Part shown: piece by piece, positions 1-5,981 of the stretch | How positions within the stretch are numbered: the stretch's first letter is position 1 | How the letters are laid out: each line of letters opens with the position of its first letter | NCBI GenBank assembly: GCA_019420265.1 | Contig: JAHZHM010000316.1 | Span: 1 to 8,551 of the forward strand | Origin: Clostridiales bacterium | Lineage (GTDB): Bacteria > Bacillota > Clostridia > Christensenellales > Christensenellaceae | Direction of reading: 5' to 3' | DNA length: 8,551 bases | The notes under the pieces: generated by a model | Told to the model about the DNA's origin: nothing | The model's database searches: none | The model's input: only the letters and a program-made list of their open reading frames with translations | Translations under genes and position numbers: made by a program

Positions 1-21
1 TCTCTTTTTTCCTTTGAATCT

Positions 22-55
22 GCGGGCCTTTCTGCCCGCCCCCGGAATGCCCGGG
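22..55 (-). other. two small GC-rich hairpins between the T-box terminator and the downstream gene
   Basis: After the T-box terminator the minus strand has CCCGG/CCGGG (55-41) and then GCGGGC/GCCCGC (39-22). Neither is followed by a T-run, so they are not typical terminators. They end a few bases before a likely ribosome binding site, CAAAGG at 16-11, whose start codon must lie at or just beyond the left edge. They could affect mRNA stability or access of ribosomes; nothing here shows which. Confidence 0.5.
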
Positions 56-58
56 ATC

Positions 59-93
59 AAAAAAGAGTTTTTCCTCCAAAGGACGAAAAACTC
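59..93 (-). terminator. T-box regulated terminator
   Basis: On the minus strand GAGTTTTTC pairs with GAAAAACTC around an inner TCC/GGA stem, with one G-G mismatch, and is followed by six T. The 5' arm overlaps the 3' side of the T-box antiterminator (CGTCC at 85-81), so the two structures exclude each other. Uncharged tRNA would favour readthrough. Confidence 0.9.
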
Positions 94-292
94 CGTGGTA
101 CCACCTTTTTTCCGCAGCAAACTGCGGCACTTTAGGGCGCACATTCATGCGCCTGCCCGGTAACGGGGGCGGCCGTCTTTCCTTACTCTTTTCGGGAAAG
201 CGAGCTCCAAAGCGACTTCGGGATATGCTGCTGCCCTTGCACCAGATGGGCTGCTCTCTATAAAAAATCCTTACTACTCTTTTTCTCCGCTC
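59..292 (-). promoter_or_regulatory. T-box leader, probably valine-responsive
   Basis: This is a tRNA-sensing leader whose regulated gene starts just past the left edge. Read on the minus strand, the T-box core GGTGGTACCACGG lies at 105-93. Stem III (CCGCAG/CTGCGG, 127-112) sits just before it. The terminator (93-65) and its U-run follow. In stem I, GAGC (292-289), AAAG (282-279) and GGAT (270-267) pair with GCTC (205-202), CTTT (212-209) and ATCC (224-221). This leaves an internal loop with the usual AGTA on one side and GAA on the other. The triplet after GAA is GTC (216-214), the expected specifier position, so the sensed tRNA is probably tRNA-Val and the target probably valS. Stem I overlaps the last codons of the upstream phosphatidyltransferase gene. 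T-box identity is very secure; the specifier assignment is an inference from the folded loop. Confidence 0.93.
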
Positions 293-834
293 TTGTTTGG
301 AAATATTAACTTCCAGTTGATAATAGCATACCGTATAAATGCCAAAATGACAAGCCCCAAAGCGACATACATGAGATATAAATAGCTTTTTCCTAAAAAT
401 TCCCGGAAAAACCCTGCCGCGATAGAGGTATTGAGCAAAAATGCCGAGACTTTGCCATAGATATCCGAGGGCGTGGAATTGCCGTTTTTCAGCGCCAGCG
501 CGCCGCCTATGAGCAAAAGCGCGTCTTTTGCGAAAATCGTGATCGTAACCCAAAGCGGCACGACACCCATGATCGTAAACGTGATGATGACGCTGATGGC
601 CATCAGCTTATCCGCCACGGGATCCAGCCAGATGCCGACTTTAGAGACCATATGATATTTGCGGGCGATATAGCCATCCAGCAAATCCGTCATGCAGACC
701 AGGATAAAGGTTACCCCGCCCCAGATCATCTGATCCCGCACCGCCAGAAGCACGACCACCGGAATGAGCAGCAGCCGCACAAGCGTCAGCACATTGGGAA
801 TCGTCCAAAATTGATTGTTATTCTGCTCCACCAA
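274..834 (-). CDS. pgsA: CDP-alcohol phosphatidyltransferase, PgsA-like
   Basis: This is an integral membrane enzyme of phospholipid synthesis. PgsA moves a phosphatidyl group from CDP-diacylglycerol to glycerol-3-phosphate, the committed step to phosphatidylglycerol. The family signature D-x2-DG-x2-AR-x8-G-x3-D-x3-D is complete: D50, D53, G54, A57, R58, G67, D71 and D75. The opening IPNVLTLVRLLLIP and several hydrophobic stretches (about 15-32, 38-48, 78-98, 104-116, 130-142, 150-170) fit the six-helix fold, and 186 residues is a normal length. The segment W95 to G111 (FAKDALLLIGG) recalls CDP-alcohol-type cardiolipin synthases more than classical PgsA, so the exact acceptor is uncertain. 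The start is TTG (834) or the adjacent GTG (831); AAGGAG lies 6 or 9 bases upstream respectively. It ends with TAG followed directly by TAA, inside stem I of the T-box. A near-consensus promoter lies 30 bases upstream. Confidence 0.85.
   Translation of the reverse strand: MVEQNNNQFWTIPNVLTLVRLLLIPVVVLLAVRDQMIWGGVTFILVCMTDLLDGYIARKYHMVSKVGIWLDPVADKLMAISVIITFTIMGVVPLWVTITIFAKDALLLIGGALALKNGNSTPSDIYGKVSAFLLNTSIAAGFFREFLGKSYLYLMYVALGLVILAFIRYAIINWKLIFPNKSGEKE
320..353 (-). promoter_or_regulatory. candidate promoter for the T-box transcript, inside the pgsA-like gene
   Basis: Two overlapping sigma-A-like options lie in the 3' part of the phosphatidyltransferase gene. One is TTGTCA (353-348), a 17-base spacer and TATGCT (330-325). 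The other is an extended -10, TGC-TATTAT (328-320). Either would start RNA roughly 15-30 bases before stem I of the T-box. The placement is right for a separate leader transcript, but readthrough from the upstream promoter is also possible. Confidence 0.45.
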
Positions 835-870
835 GCCTCGCTCCTTCTTCTGCCTTGCACTTTTCTTTCT

Positions 871-899
871 ATTATAGTCTTTAGGGGGTTATATTTCAA
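871..899 (-). promoter_or_regulatory. sigma-A promoter of the pgsA-like gene
   Basis: On the minus strand TTGAAA (899-894) is separated by 17 bases from a perfect TATAAT (876-871). Transcription would start near 864, giving a leader of about 30 bases that includes AAGGAG. Confidence 0.85.
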
Positions 900-993
900 G
901 GGGATTTGCCCACAGAAACTCTTTCGTTTTGCATAAAAATAGGTTAAGATAGGATTAGCATAATTGCATCCCATCGGAATGGAAGGAGCTTCT

Positions 994-1953
994 ATGAAAA
1001 AAGTATATATTGGCGTGGACATCGGCGGGACGAAAATCGCCTTCGGCATCTTTGGAGAGGATTTCTCTTTGCTCTCCAAACATCGTTTTGCCTTCGACAA
1101 CCAGAAAACCCCGGAATACCTGATGGATAAGCTGGCAGCCGAGATTTTGCAGGCGCTGGAATCCCAGGGCTTTGGCCGGGAAAACCTGCTGGGCATCGGC
1201 ATCGGCGCCCCGGGCACTCCGGATATGAAAGAGGGCAAATTCCTCGTCTGCGCCAACGCCTCGACGCTCAACGGCTACCCCATCGGGCCGCACCTGGAAA
1301 AAGCGCTGGGTGCGCCGGCCATCATCGATAATGATGCCAACATTGCGGCCATCTGTGAGCACGAGCTGGGTGCCGGCCAGGGCTTTGAGCATATGATCTA
1401 CTCCACCGCCTCCACCGGCATTGGCGGCGGCCTCATCTTTAATGGAAAGATTTTCCGGGGCAGCTATAACTGCGCCGGGGAGATCGGGCACACCATCTGC
1501 ACCTATAAAACCGGCCGGAAAATCGCCTACAGCAACCCTGGTTCCGTCGAAGGGTATGCGGGCGGCGGCAACATCTGCGCGGAAATTATGGAAAAAATCG
1601 CCGCGGGCGAGCCGACGCTCATGAAAGAGCTGTAGGATGGCGGGAAAGTAACCGGGCAGATCATCAAGCAGGCCTATGAACAGGGCGATGCCATGGCAAC
1701 CTGGGCGCTCGATCAGATCGGGGAATATCTCGGCCTGCTGTATTTCAACCTCTATCAGATTCTCAACGTCAACTGCTATGTCATCGGCGGCGGGCTGACC
1801 AACTTCGGCGAGGAGCTCTTCTCCCGCATCGAAAAAACCTTCTATAGCTTCTATTTCCAGTGCCCCAAGGAATACCCCGTCTACTTCAAGCAGGCGAAAT
1901 TCTCCCAGGATGCGGGCATTTATGGCGCGGCACTGCTCTTCACGCAGCAATAG
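994..1953 (+). pseudogene. ROK-family sugar kinase interrupted by an in-frame TAG
   Basis: ROK proteins phosphorylate sugars such as glucose, fructose or N-acetylmannosamine with ATP. The start at 994 follows GAAGGA by 6 bases and gives MKKVYIGVDIGGTK, the ATP-binding opening. The catalytic DNDAN (D114), the phosphate-loop-like STGIGGG (141-146) and GEIGH (162-166) are all present. At codon 214 (1633-1635) a TAG interrupts the frame. The same frame then stays open for 105 more codons and keeps family features such as YVIGGGLTNFGEEL, ending at a TAG at 1951. The total of about 319 residues is normal for the family. The break is one substitution, not a frameshift, and the 3' part has no convincing ribosome binding site of its own. 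After GEIGH the usual zinc-binding CxCGxxGC cluster is absent. The sugar cannot be named. No strong promoter was found upstream; TTGCAT/TAGGAT (929-955) is a weak candidate. The result may be a recent pseudogene, a sequence error or suppressed readthrough. Confidence 0.8.
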
Positions 1954-1977
1954 CTGGCAGATTTCCAAAACAAATGC

Positions 1978-2016
1978 AGCAAAAAACCGGCAGAAACTGT
2001 TCTGCCGGTTTTGCTT
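1978..2016. terminator. bidirectional terminator between the ROK kinase and the VanZ-like gene
   Basis: A long perfect stem, AAAACCGGCAGAA / TTCTGCCGGTTTT, with loop ACTG spans 1983-2012. It is flanked by A-runs on the left and T-rich sequence on the right, so it can end transcription from both convergent genes. The VanZ-like stop codon is 4 bases away. Confidence 0.9.
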
Positions 2017-2616
2017 TTATTTTTCCTGTTTTTCCGGCGCCTTGGCATGGCAGCAATGCGCCAGCTTGGGCCAGATGCGGCGGGCAAGCAGAAAGAGCGC
2101 GTATCCCAGCGCGGCCCCCAGCGTATTCAGCCAGAGGTCGTCGATATCCGTGCCCCGCCCCAGAGGGATTTGGCACAGCTCGATCAAAAGAGAGATGCCA
2201 AGGCCAATCAGCAGCGTTTTTCCAAACGAGCATTTTGGGCAGAGCATGGGCAGAAAGAGGCCGATGGGCAGAAACATCGCAATATTGCCAAAAAAATTGA
2301 CAATAAAATAGCCATAGTGATTCACCCGCCGGATCTGCTCTACGCTATCTGCAAAGATGCGAAACGGCACCAGGTTAAACTGCGACCACCAAACCGCCCG
2401 CGCCTGGCCCCGCTCCAGCATATATCCCCCCACCAGCAGAGTCTGGGAAAACAGTCCCACCAGGCAGAGCGAAAAAAAGCAGAGCGCCAGCTCCCGCGGC
2501 CAGTTGCGCGGCTGTTTTTTCCGGCGCAGCGCCAGCAAAGCCACCCGAACGATCAAATAGACCGGCAGTGCCGCCGCCATAGCGATCAGCGTCTGTAAAA
2601 TATACCAACTCGTCAT
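2017..2616 (-). CDS. VanZ-like family membrane protein
   Basis: This protein belongs to the VanZ-like family, named for the teicoplanin-resistance accessory protein. Most members are of unknown function in the membrane. Visible family features are NLVPF (81-85), NFFGNIAMFLPIGLFLP (107-123), and the run SLLIELCQIP (142-151) followed by RGTDIDDLWLNTLGAALGY (154-172) with its acidic patch and Asn. There are four to five hydrophobic segments (about 5-30, 43-66, 105-123, 134-150, 162-178) and a basic cytoplasmic-type tail. The length, 199 residues, is usual. ATG at 2616 follows GGAGG by only 4 bases. That binding site begins 2 bases after the stop of the acetyltransferase gene, so the two are co-transcribed and probably translationally coupled. 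No vancomycin-resistance genes are nearby, so resistance should not be assumed. Confidence 0.88.
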   Translation of the reverse strand: MTSWYILQTLIAMAAALPVYLIVRVALLALRRKKQPRNWPRELALCFFSLCLVGLFSQTLLVGGYMLERGQARAVWWSQFNLVPFRIFADSVEQIRRVNHYGYFIVNFFGNIAMFLPIGLFLPMLCPKCSFGKTLLIGLGISLLIELCQIPLGRGTDIDDLWLNTLGAALGYALFLLARRIWPKLAHCCHAKAPEKQEK

Positions 2617-2627
2617 AATTCCTCCAT

Positions 2628-3209
2628 CTATAAGCCCAGATACCAGATCAGCTGAATTTCCTCGGCTACTTCCGGCTCACCCTGATAGGCGCGGGTATTC
2701 ATCGCGCCCAGCACAGCGCCCTTTCCTGCATAAAACCGCGCCGCCCGGACGTTGTTATTCTGGCTCTCGATTTTCATCTCGGCAAAACCTTTGGAGCGGC
2801 CCCACTCTGCCGCCGCCTCAAACAGCCGGCTGCCCACGCCCCGGCCCTGGTATTCCTCCGCCACCCGAATATCCCAGAGCACGCAGAGGTCCTCCCGGCC
2901 TTCCAGCATATGCACGCCCGGAGTGCGCGCGGCGACGATGGCCCCGCCCACCGGCTTTTCATCGTCATAGGCCAGAAAAAAGCTCCAGTTTTCCAGGTTG
3001 AAACGCCGGGCCAGCTCTGGGATTCTTTCATACCGGCCAAGATCCTTCCGATAGGGCCGGGGAAGCGCCTCTTCCACCAGCCGCATCCCGCCCAGGCCGT
3101 TTTGCGGTGTCTCCAGCCTCAAAACCCGCTCAACCCGGACAATCATCGGGATTTTCTCATATACTTCCAGGCAGGAAGCATCTGCCTGCCGCAGTGCAAT
3201 GCCGCACAT
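2628..3209 (-). CDS. GNAT-family N-acetyltransferase, streptothricin-acetyltransferase-like layout
   Basis: GNAT enzymes transfer acetyl from acetyl-CoA to an amine. The acetyl-CoA loop is WDIRVAEEYQGRGVG (112-126), with the Q/R-x2-G-x-G/A signature at Q121-G126. It is followed by the helix SRLFEAAAEW and by ESQNNNVRAARFY (148-160) with the usual Asn and Tyr. The first 70 residues form a longer lead-in than in minimal GNATs. The order ENWSFFL, DIRV, ESQNNN, RFY and a terminal IWYLGL resembles, from memory, streptothricin acetyltransferases, but the match is partial and the substrate is unknown. ATG at 3209 follows AGGAGG by 5 bases; that site overlaps the TAG of the preceding small gene. The following VanZ-like gene begins 11 bases after the stop. 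Family assignment is secure. Confidence 0.88.
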   Translation of the reverse strand: MCGIALRQADASCLEVYEKIPMIVRVERVLRLETPQNGLGGMRLVEEALPRPYRKDLGRYERIPELARRFNLENWSFFLAYDDEKPVGGAIVAARTPGVHMLEGREDLCVLWDIRVAEEYQGRGVGSRLFEAAAEWGRSKGFAEMKIESQNNNVRAARFYAGKGAVLGAMNTRAYQGEPEVAEEIQLIWYLGL

Positions 3210-3218
3210 GTTTTCCTC

Positions 3219-3443
3219 CTATTTCCGGCTTGCCGCCTGCTTGGCCTCGGCCAGCAGCACAGCCAGCCCTTCCCCCAGAGCCGCGCCAATCAGATGGCTA
3301 TAGCTGCCATAGGCAGGCTGCATTTTGGCGATGGCACCCAGAAGCTCTTTGAAGTCTCCATCGATGGCGATGGAGACGACGGGGATGCTTCTGCCCTGCT
3401 CATCGCACATCATCTCTTCCTGTATTTGAAATTCCTTTTGCAT
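3219..3443 (-). CDS. small conserved-looking protein of unknown function, 74 residues
   Basis: I do not recognise this family. ATG at 3443 follows AGGAGG by 6 bases. A longer reading of the same frame runs into the preceding dehydrogenase and its terminator and was not used. The product starts with a charged segment (MQKEFQIQEEMMCDEQGRS), then has a short hydrophobic strand IPVVSIAI (20-27). The helical second half (FKELLGAIAKMQPAYGSYSHLIGAALGEGLAVLLAEAKQAASRK) contains a glycine-rich amphipathic stretch. No signal peptide or clear membrane helix is seen. It is the first gene of a tight run with the acetyltransferase and VanZ-like genes: its TAG overlaps the next ribosome binding site. Composition and codon use look like real coding sequence. 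Confidence 0.75.
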   Translation of the reverse strand: MQKEFQIQEEMMCDEQGRSIPVVSIAIDGDFKELLGAIAKMQPAYGSYSHLIGAALGEGLAVLLAEAKQAASRK

Positions 3444-3473
3444 CTTCTGCCTCCTATGGTTTTTCGCGCTAAT

Positions 3474-3497
3474 AAAAAGGGGAGGCATCGCCTCCCC
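3474..3497 (-). terminator. terminator after the zinc-dependent dehydrogenase
   Basis: On the minus strand GGGGAGGC/GCCTCCCC with loop GAT (3497-3479) is followed by TTTTTATT. It lies 11 bases after the dehydrogenase stop and 18 bases before the ribosome binding site of the 74-residue gene. No good promoter was found between this terminator and that gene, so the downstream three genes may depend on partial readthrough. Confidence 0.9.
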
Positions 3498-3508
3498 TGC
3501 TTTTGGCG

Positions 3509-4573
3509 CTATTTCACGCCCTGCAAATCCACCGTGATGCGGTAGGTATCCGGCGTCGCGGCCGCGGCAAACGCTTCCTGGATATCCTTGAGCGCAAAAG
3601 TCTTGCCCTCCAGGGAATAGCTGCAATCCACAATCTTGTTGGAGATCATGAAGCCCGCATCCACATAATCCTCCACATCGGCAGACATGGTGCCGATGAT
3701 CTCGATGCGGCGATAGTGCACATCGTTGGGGTTGATCTGGAACTCGGGAACGGGATAGCCTGCGGCAAAGAGCAGGAACCGCCCTTCTAGCTGCTTGAGC
3801 ATCTCCATGCCCTGCCGGTATGCCACAGAGTGGCCCACCGCCGCGATAACGGCATCCGCGCCTTTTCCATCCGTCAGCTGCTTCACCTGCTCCACCGGAT
3901 CGCCGTTTTTCGCATCCACGATCTCGGCAAAGCCCATGGCCGCCGCCCGCTCCAGCTTTTTGGGCGTCAGCTCGGAAATGATGACATGCGCGCCAAACGC
4001 TTTTGCCACCTGCGCATTGAGCAGGCCCATCGTGCCCGCGCCAATGACGACAACCGTCTCGCCCGGCTTCACGCGCAGCCGCTTCATGCCGCGCACCACC
4101 GTGGCCACAGGCTCCAGGAACCCGGCCTCTGCAGCGGAAATATTTTTGGACATCTTCAGCACTTTGTTTTTGGGGAACACTTTATAATCCGAGAACCCGC
4201 GGTCGCCATGGAAGCCATCGCGCACCGGCCAGCCGCCTTCTTTGCTCTCGCAGCAGAAGCTCTTGCCCATCAGGCAGGCTTTGCAGTGCCCGCAGCCCAT
4301 AAACAGCGGCGCAACCCGATCCCCAATCTCGACATTCTCCACATTCTCGCCCTTGGCGCAGACAATGCCCGACCACTCATGCCCGCCGGCCATCGGGAAG
4401 CCCTGATGATTGCGCAGACCCATCCACTGCTGATAGTCTGTCGTGCAGATATTGCACGCCTCCATCTTGAGCAGCACGTCGTCGCTCCCCATCTCGGGCA
4501 GCGGCTCTTCGTGCATCGTCGCAACCTTGGGTTCCATAATCGCGGTGAAATAGTGTGTTTTTGGAATGCTCAT
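3509..4573 (-). CDS. zinc-dependent medium-chain alcohol/polyol dehydrogenase
   Basis: This is a cytoplasmic NAD(P)-dependent oxidoreductase of the medium-chain family, the group that holds sorbitol, galactitol and threonine dehydrogenases. The catalytic zinc ligands fit C43 (NICTTD), H65 and E66 (GGHEWSG), and E154 (LEPVA). The structural zinc set is C94, C97, C100 and C108, in the usual C-x2-C-x2-C-x7-C spacing. The nucleotide fold shows GAGTMG (178-183), and E201 after the second strand (VIISE) favours NAD over NADP. At 354 residues it has the family's normal length. ATG at 4573 follows AGGAGG by 6 bases. It has its own promoter and terminator and stands just downstream of the two mannitol-dehydrogenase-type genes, which suggests sugar-alcohol metabolism. 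The precise substrate cannot be read from the sequence. Confidence 0.92.
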   Translation of the reverse strand: MSIPKTHYFTAIMEPKVATMHEEPLPEMGSDDVLLKMEACNICTTDYQQWMGLRNHQGFPMAGGHEWSGIVCAKGENVENVEIGDRVAPLFMGCGHCKACLMGKSFCCESKEGGWPVRDGFHGDRGFSDYKVFPKNKVLKMSKNISAAEAGFLEPVATVVRGMKRLRVKPGETVVVIGAGTMGLLNAQVAKAFGAHVIISELTPKKLERAAAMGFAEIVDAKNGDPVEQVKQLTDGKGADAVIAAVGHSVAYRQGMEMLKQLEGRFLLFAAGYPVPEFQINPNDVHYRRIEIIGTMSADVEDYVDAGFMISNKIVDCSYSLEGKTFALKDIQEAFAAAATPDTYRITVDLQGVK

Positions 4574-4672
4574 GTTTTCCCTCCTGAAATGATTTTCCCT
4601 CTAATTTCTCTATTGCAGCGCACCTCGCGCTTCAACGCATCTGATTGATTTTATCTATCTTTGAATATGTTT

Positions 4673-4683
4673 AGTATAGCACA
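4673..4683 (-). promoter_or_regulatory. extended -10 promoter of the zinc-dependent dehydrogenase
   Basis: On the minus strand TGTG-C-TATACT (4683-4673) fits the Gram-positive TRTGn extended -10; no good -35 box is present. Transcription would start near 4666 and give an untranslated leader of about 90 bases. That leader contains a small GCGC/GCGC hairpin. A second weak option is TTGAAG with a 17-base spacer and TAGAGA, closer to the gene. Confidence 0.5.
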
Positions 4684-4690
4684 GCTTATG

Positions 4691-4717
4691 AAAAAAGGAC
4701 AGAGAAAATCTCTGCCC
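4691..4717 (-). terminator. terminator of the mannitol-dehydrogenase-type operon
   Basis: On the minus strand GGGCAGAGA pairs with TCTCTGTCC (one G-U pair) around loop TTT and is followed by six T. It lies 7 bases after the TAA of the second paralog. Confidence 0.88.
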
Positions 4718-4724
4718 CCCTTTT

Positions 4725-5954
4725 TTAATATGAAATATCCGCCGCCTCGGCATCGGCCATCTCGTAAAACCGCGCCTCCACCAGCTGCAAAAACACCTTT
4801 TCTTCCGGAACATCCTCGCTCAGCTCGGAAAAGCGCATGAGCGCCGCACGAATCCCATTCTTCTCCACTTCTTCCCGCACGGCCTGCGCGCCAGGATCCT
4901 CCGGGTTCTGAAAATAATAGGCCGCCGCCAGCACCTTTGCCAGGAAATGCGGCATGCGCCCATGCCGGATGCAGCAAAGCGCCGGGCCGACCACGCGGTC
5001 GCCCTTGGCCAGCTTTCTTGGCAGATCCTGCGCGACCCGCTCCAGAGCGTCATCCGATGTGGGGCTGGCCCACATTTTCCACTCCTGGCGCTGAAAATCC
5101 CGCCAGATCTCCTCTATGGAGACGCCGAACTCCTCGGAAACGGCATAGATGCCCTCCCGCTCGGCCAGCAGCACGCTGCGCCGGATTTCGGGTTCCGCCG
5201 TGGCCTCCCGGATATAGGAAAGGCCCGCCCGCTGGCCCAGCACGGCCAGGGCGAAATGCTTCATGTTGATCGTCCAGATTTTATGCACCAGGCGCACGGG
5301 CAGCTTATCTTTGAGCACGAGGTTGACCCCCTCGGGCACGCCTCTTCTAAAGCCATCCCGATCCACCGGCATGCTGGGCTCATCCCCTCCTGTGGCGGCA
5401 AGAGGATCTTCTGCCAGCACTTCAGGCGTGGGCGCCACGGAAAGCCGGGAGACCAGCGTCTCGATAAAGCCGACTTTCTCGGCCAGAAATGCCTGCTGCT
5501 CGGGCGTTTGTAGGTGTTTCCCGATGGCCGCGCGGATCTGGCCGGAAGGCTGCAGGAAGTTGACGCAGATGAAAAGATCCAGCGCAGAACAGTCTCCCGC
5601 GGCCAGCCGTTTTTTGATGGCATCCGAGATCAGGACTCCCATATCCTCGATGGCAGCGGGGAAGATGGGCAGCGCCAGATAGGGCGCCTTGCTGACAACC
5701 TCCACGCAAGCTTCATATTCCTCATCCAGGCCAAAGGCATCATAGCCCGAGATGCGCACGCGATCAAAGCTGCCGTCGCTATGCGTCTTAAAGAGCGTAT
5801 AGCCGCCGGCCTGGCGCATCTGCCGCGCCTGCTCTGCCCGGTGCGTCAGAAACGTGATATGATAGCCGGCATCCGTCCCAAAAATATCCGCCAGATAGCT
5901 TTTCGCGATTTTGCCCGCGCCGACGATAACCAGGCTTTTTTCTGCATTCCCCAA
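4725..5954 (-). CDS. mannitol dehydrogenase family protein, second paralog (possible NADP type)
   Basis: This is a long-chain polyol-specific dehydrogenase, expected to interconvert a sugar alcohol (or its phosphate) or sugar acid and the matching ketose form in the cytoplasm. The N-terminal Rossmann domain starts at LVIVGAGKIAKSYL. The catalytic set is K225, N230 and H233 in KIWTINMKH, with N132 in ICVN as the likely fourth residue. The C-terminal domain carries LAKGDRVVGPALCCIRHGRMPHFL (316-339). Compared with the upstream paralog, the last Gly of GxGxxG is Ala17 and the acidic residue after strand 2 is replaced by T37-H38-R39. This pattern is usually tied to NADP. The two proteins share length (409) and, around the active site, 25 of 59 residues. 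The start is TTG at 5954, 8 bases after GGAGG; the nearby ATG is out of frame. The gap to the upstream paralog is 27 bases. Whether the substrate is phosphorylated is unknown. Confidence 0.88.
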   Translation of the reverse strand: MGNAEKSLVIVGAGKIAKSYLADIFGTDAGYHITFLTHRAEQARQMRQAGGYTLFKTHSDGSFDRVRISGYDAFGLDEEYEACVEVVSKAPYLALPIFPAAIEDMGVLISDAIKKRLAAGDCSALDLFICVNFLQPSGQIRAAIGKHLQTPEQQAFLAEKVGFIETLVSRLSVAPTPEVLAEDPLAATGGDEPSMPVDRDGFRRGVPEGVNLVLKDKLPVRLVHKIWTINMKHFALAVLGQRAGLSYIREATAEPEIRRSVLLAEREGIYAVSEEFGVSIEEIWRDFQRQEWKMWASPTSDDALERVAQDLPRKLAKGDRVVGPALCCIRHGRMPHFLAKVLAAAYYFQNPEDPGAQAVREEVEKNGIRAALMRFSELSEDVPEEKVFLQLVEARFYEMADAEAADISY

Positions 5955-5981
5955 TTTCTTTTCCTCCCCTGCGGCTTTTCT

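Noticed and set aside
994..1953. Genome-wide reassignment of TAG (for example pyrrolysine or alternative code)
   Set aside because: TAG is the natural stop of the pgsA-like, kinase, acetyltransferase, 74-residue, zinc-dehydrogenase and first polyol-dehydrogenase genes, and all other frames are intact under the standard code.
1693..1953. Separate 86-residue gene for the 3' half of the kinase
   Set aside because: It is in the same frame as the kinase, has no convincing ribosome binding site, and encodes only the C-terminal part of the ROK fold.
955..1968. Long minus-strand reading frame of 337 codons opposite the kinase
   Set aside because: It is a codon-bias shadow of the kinase: the plus strand has the ROK motifs and a ribosome binding site, while the minus reading has low-complexity, unrecognisable sequence.
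2017..2616. True glycopeptide resistance locus
   Set aside because: Only a VanZ-like family member is present, with no vanA/B, vanH, vanX or vanRS genes in the window.
3444..3626. N-terminal extension of the 74-residue protein back to 3626
   Set aside because: The extension lies within the dehydrogenase gene and its terminator; the internal ATG at 3443 has a perfect AGGAGG.
3830..4648. Plus-strand reading frame of 272 codons opposite the zinc dehydrogenase
   Set aside because: His/Arg/Ala-rich shadow translation with no family features; it also runs through the dehydrogenase's promoter.
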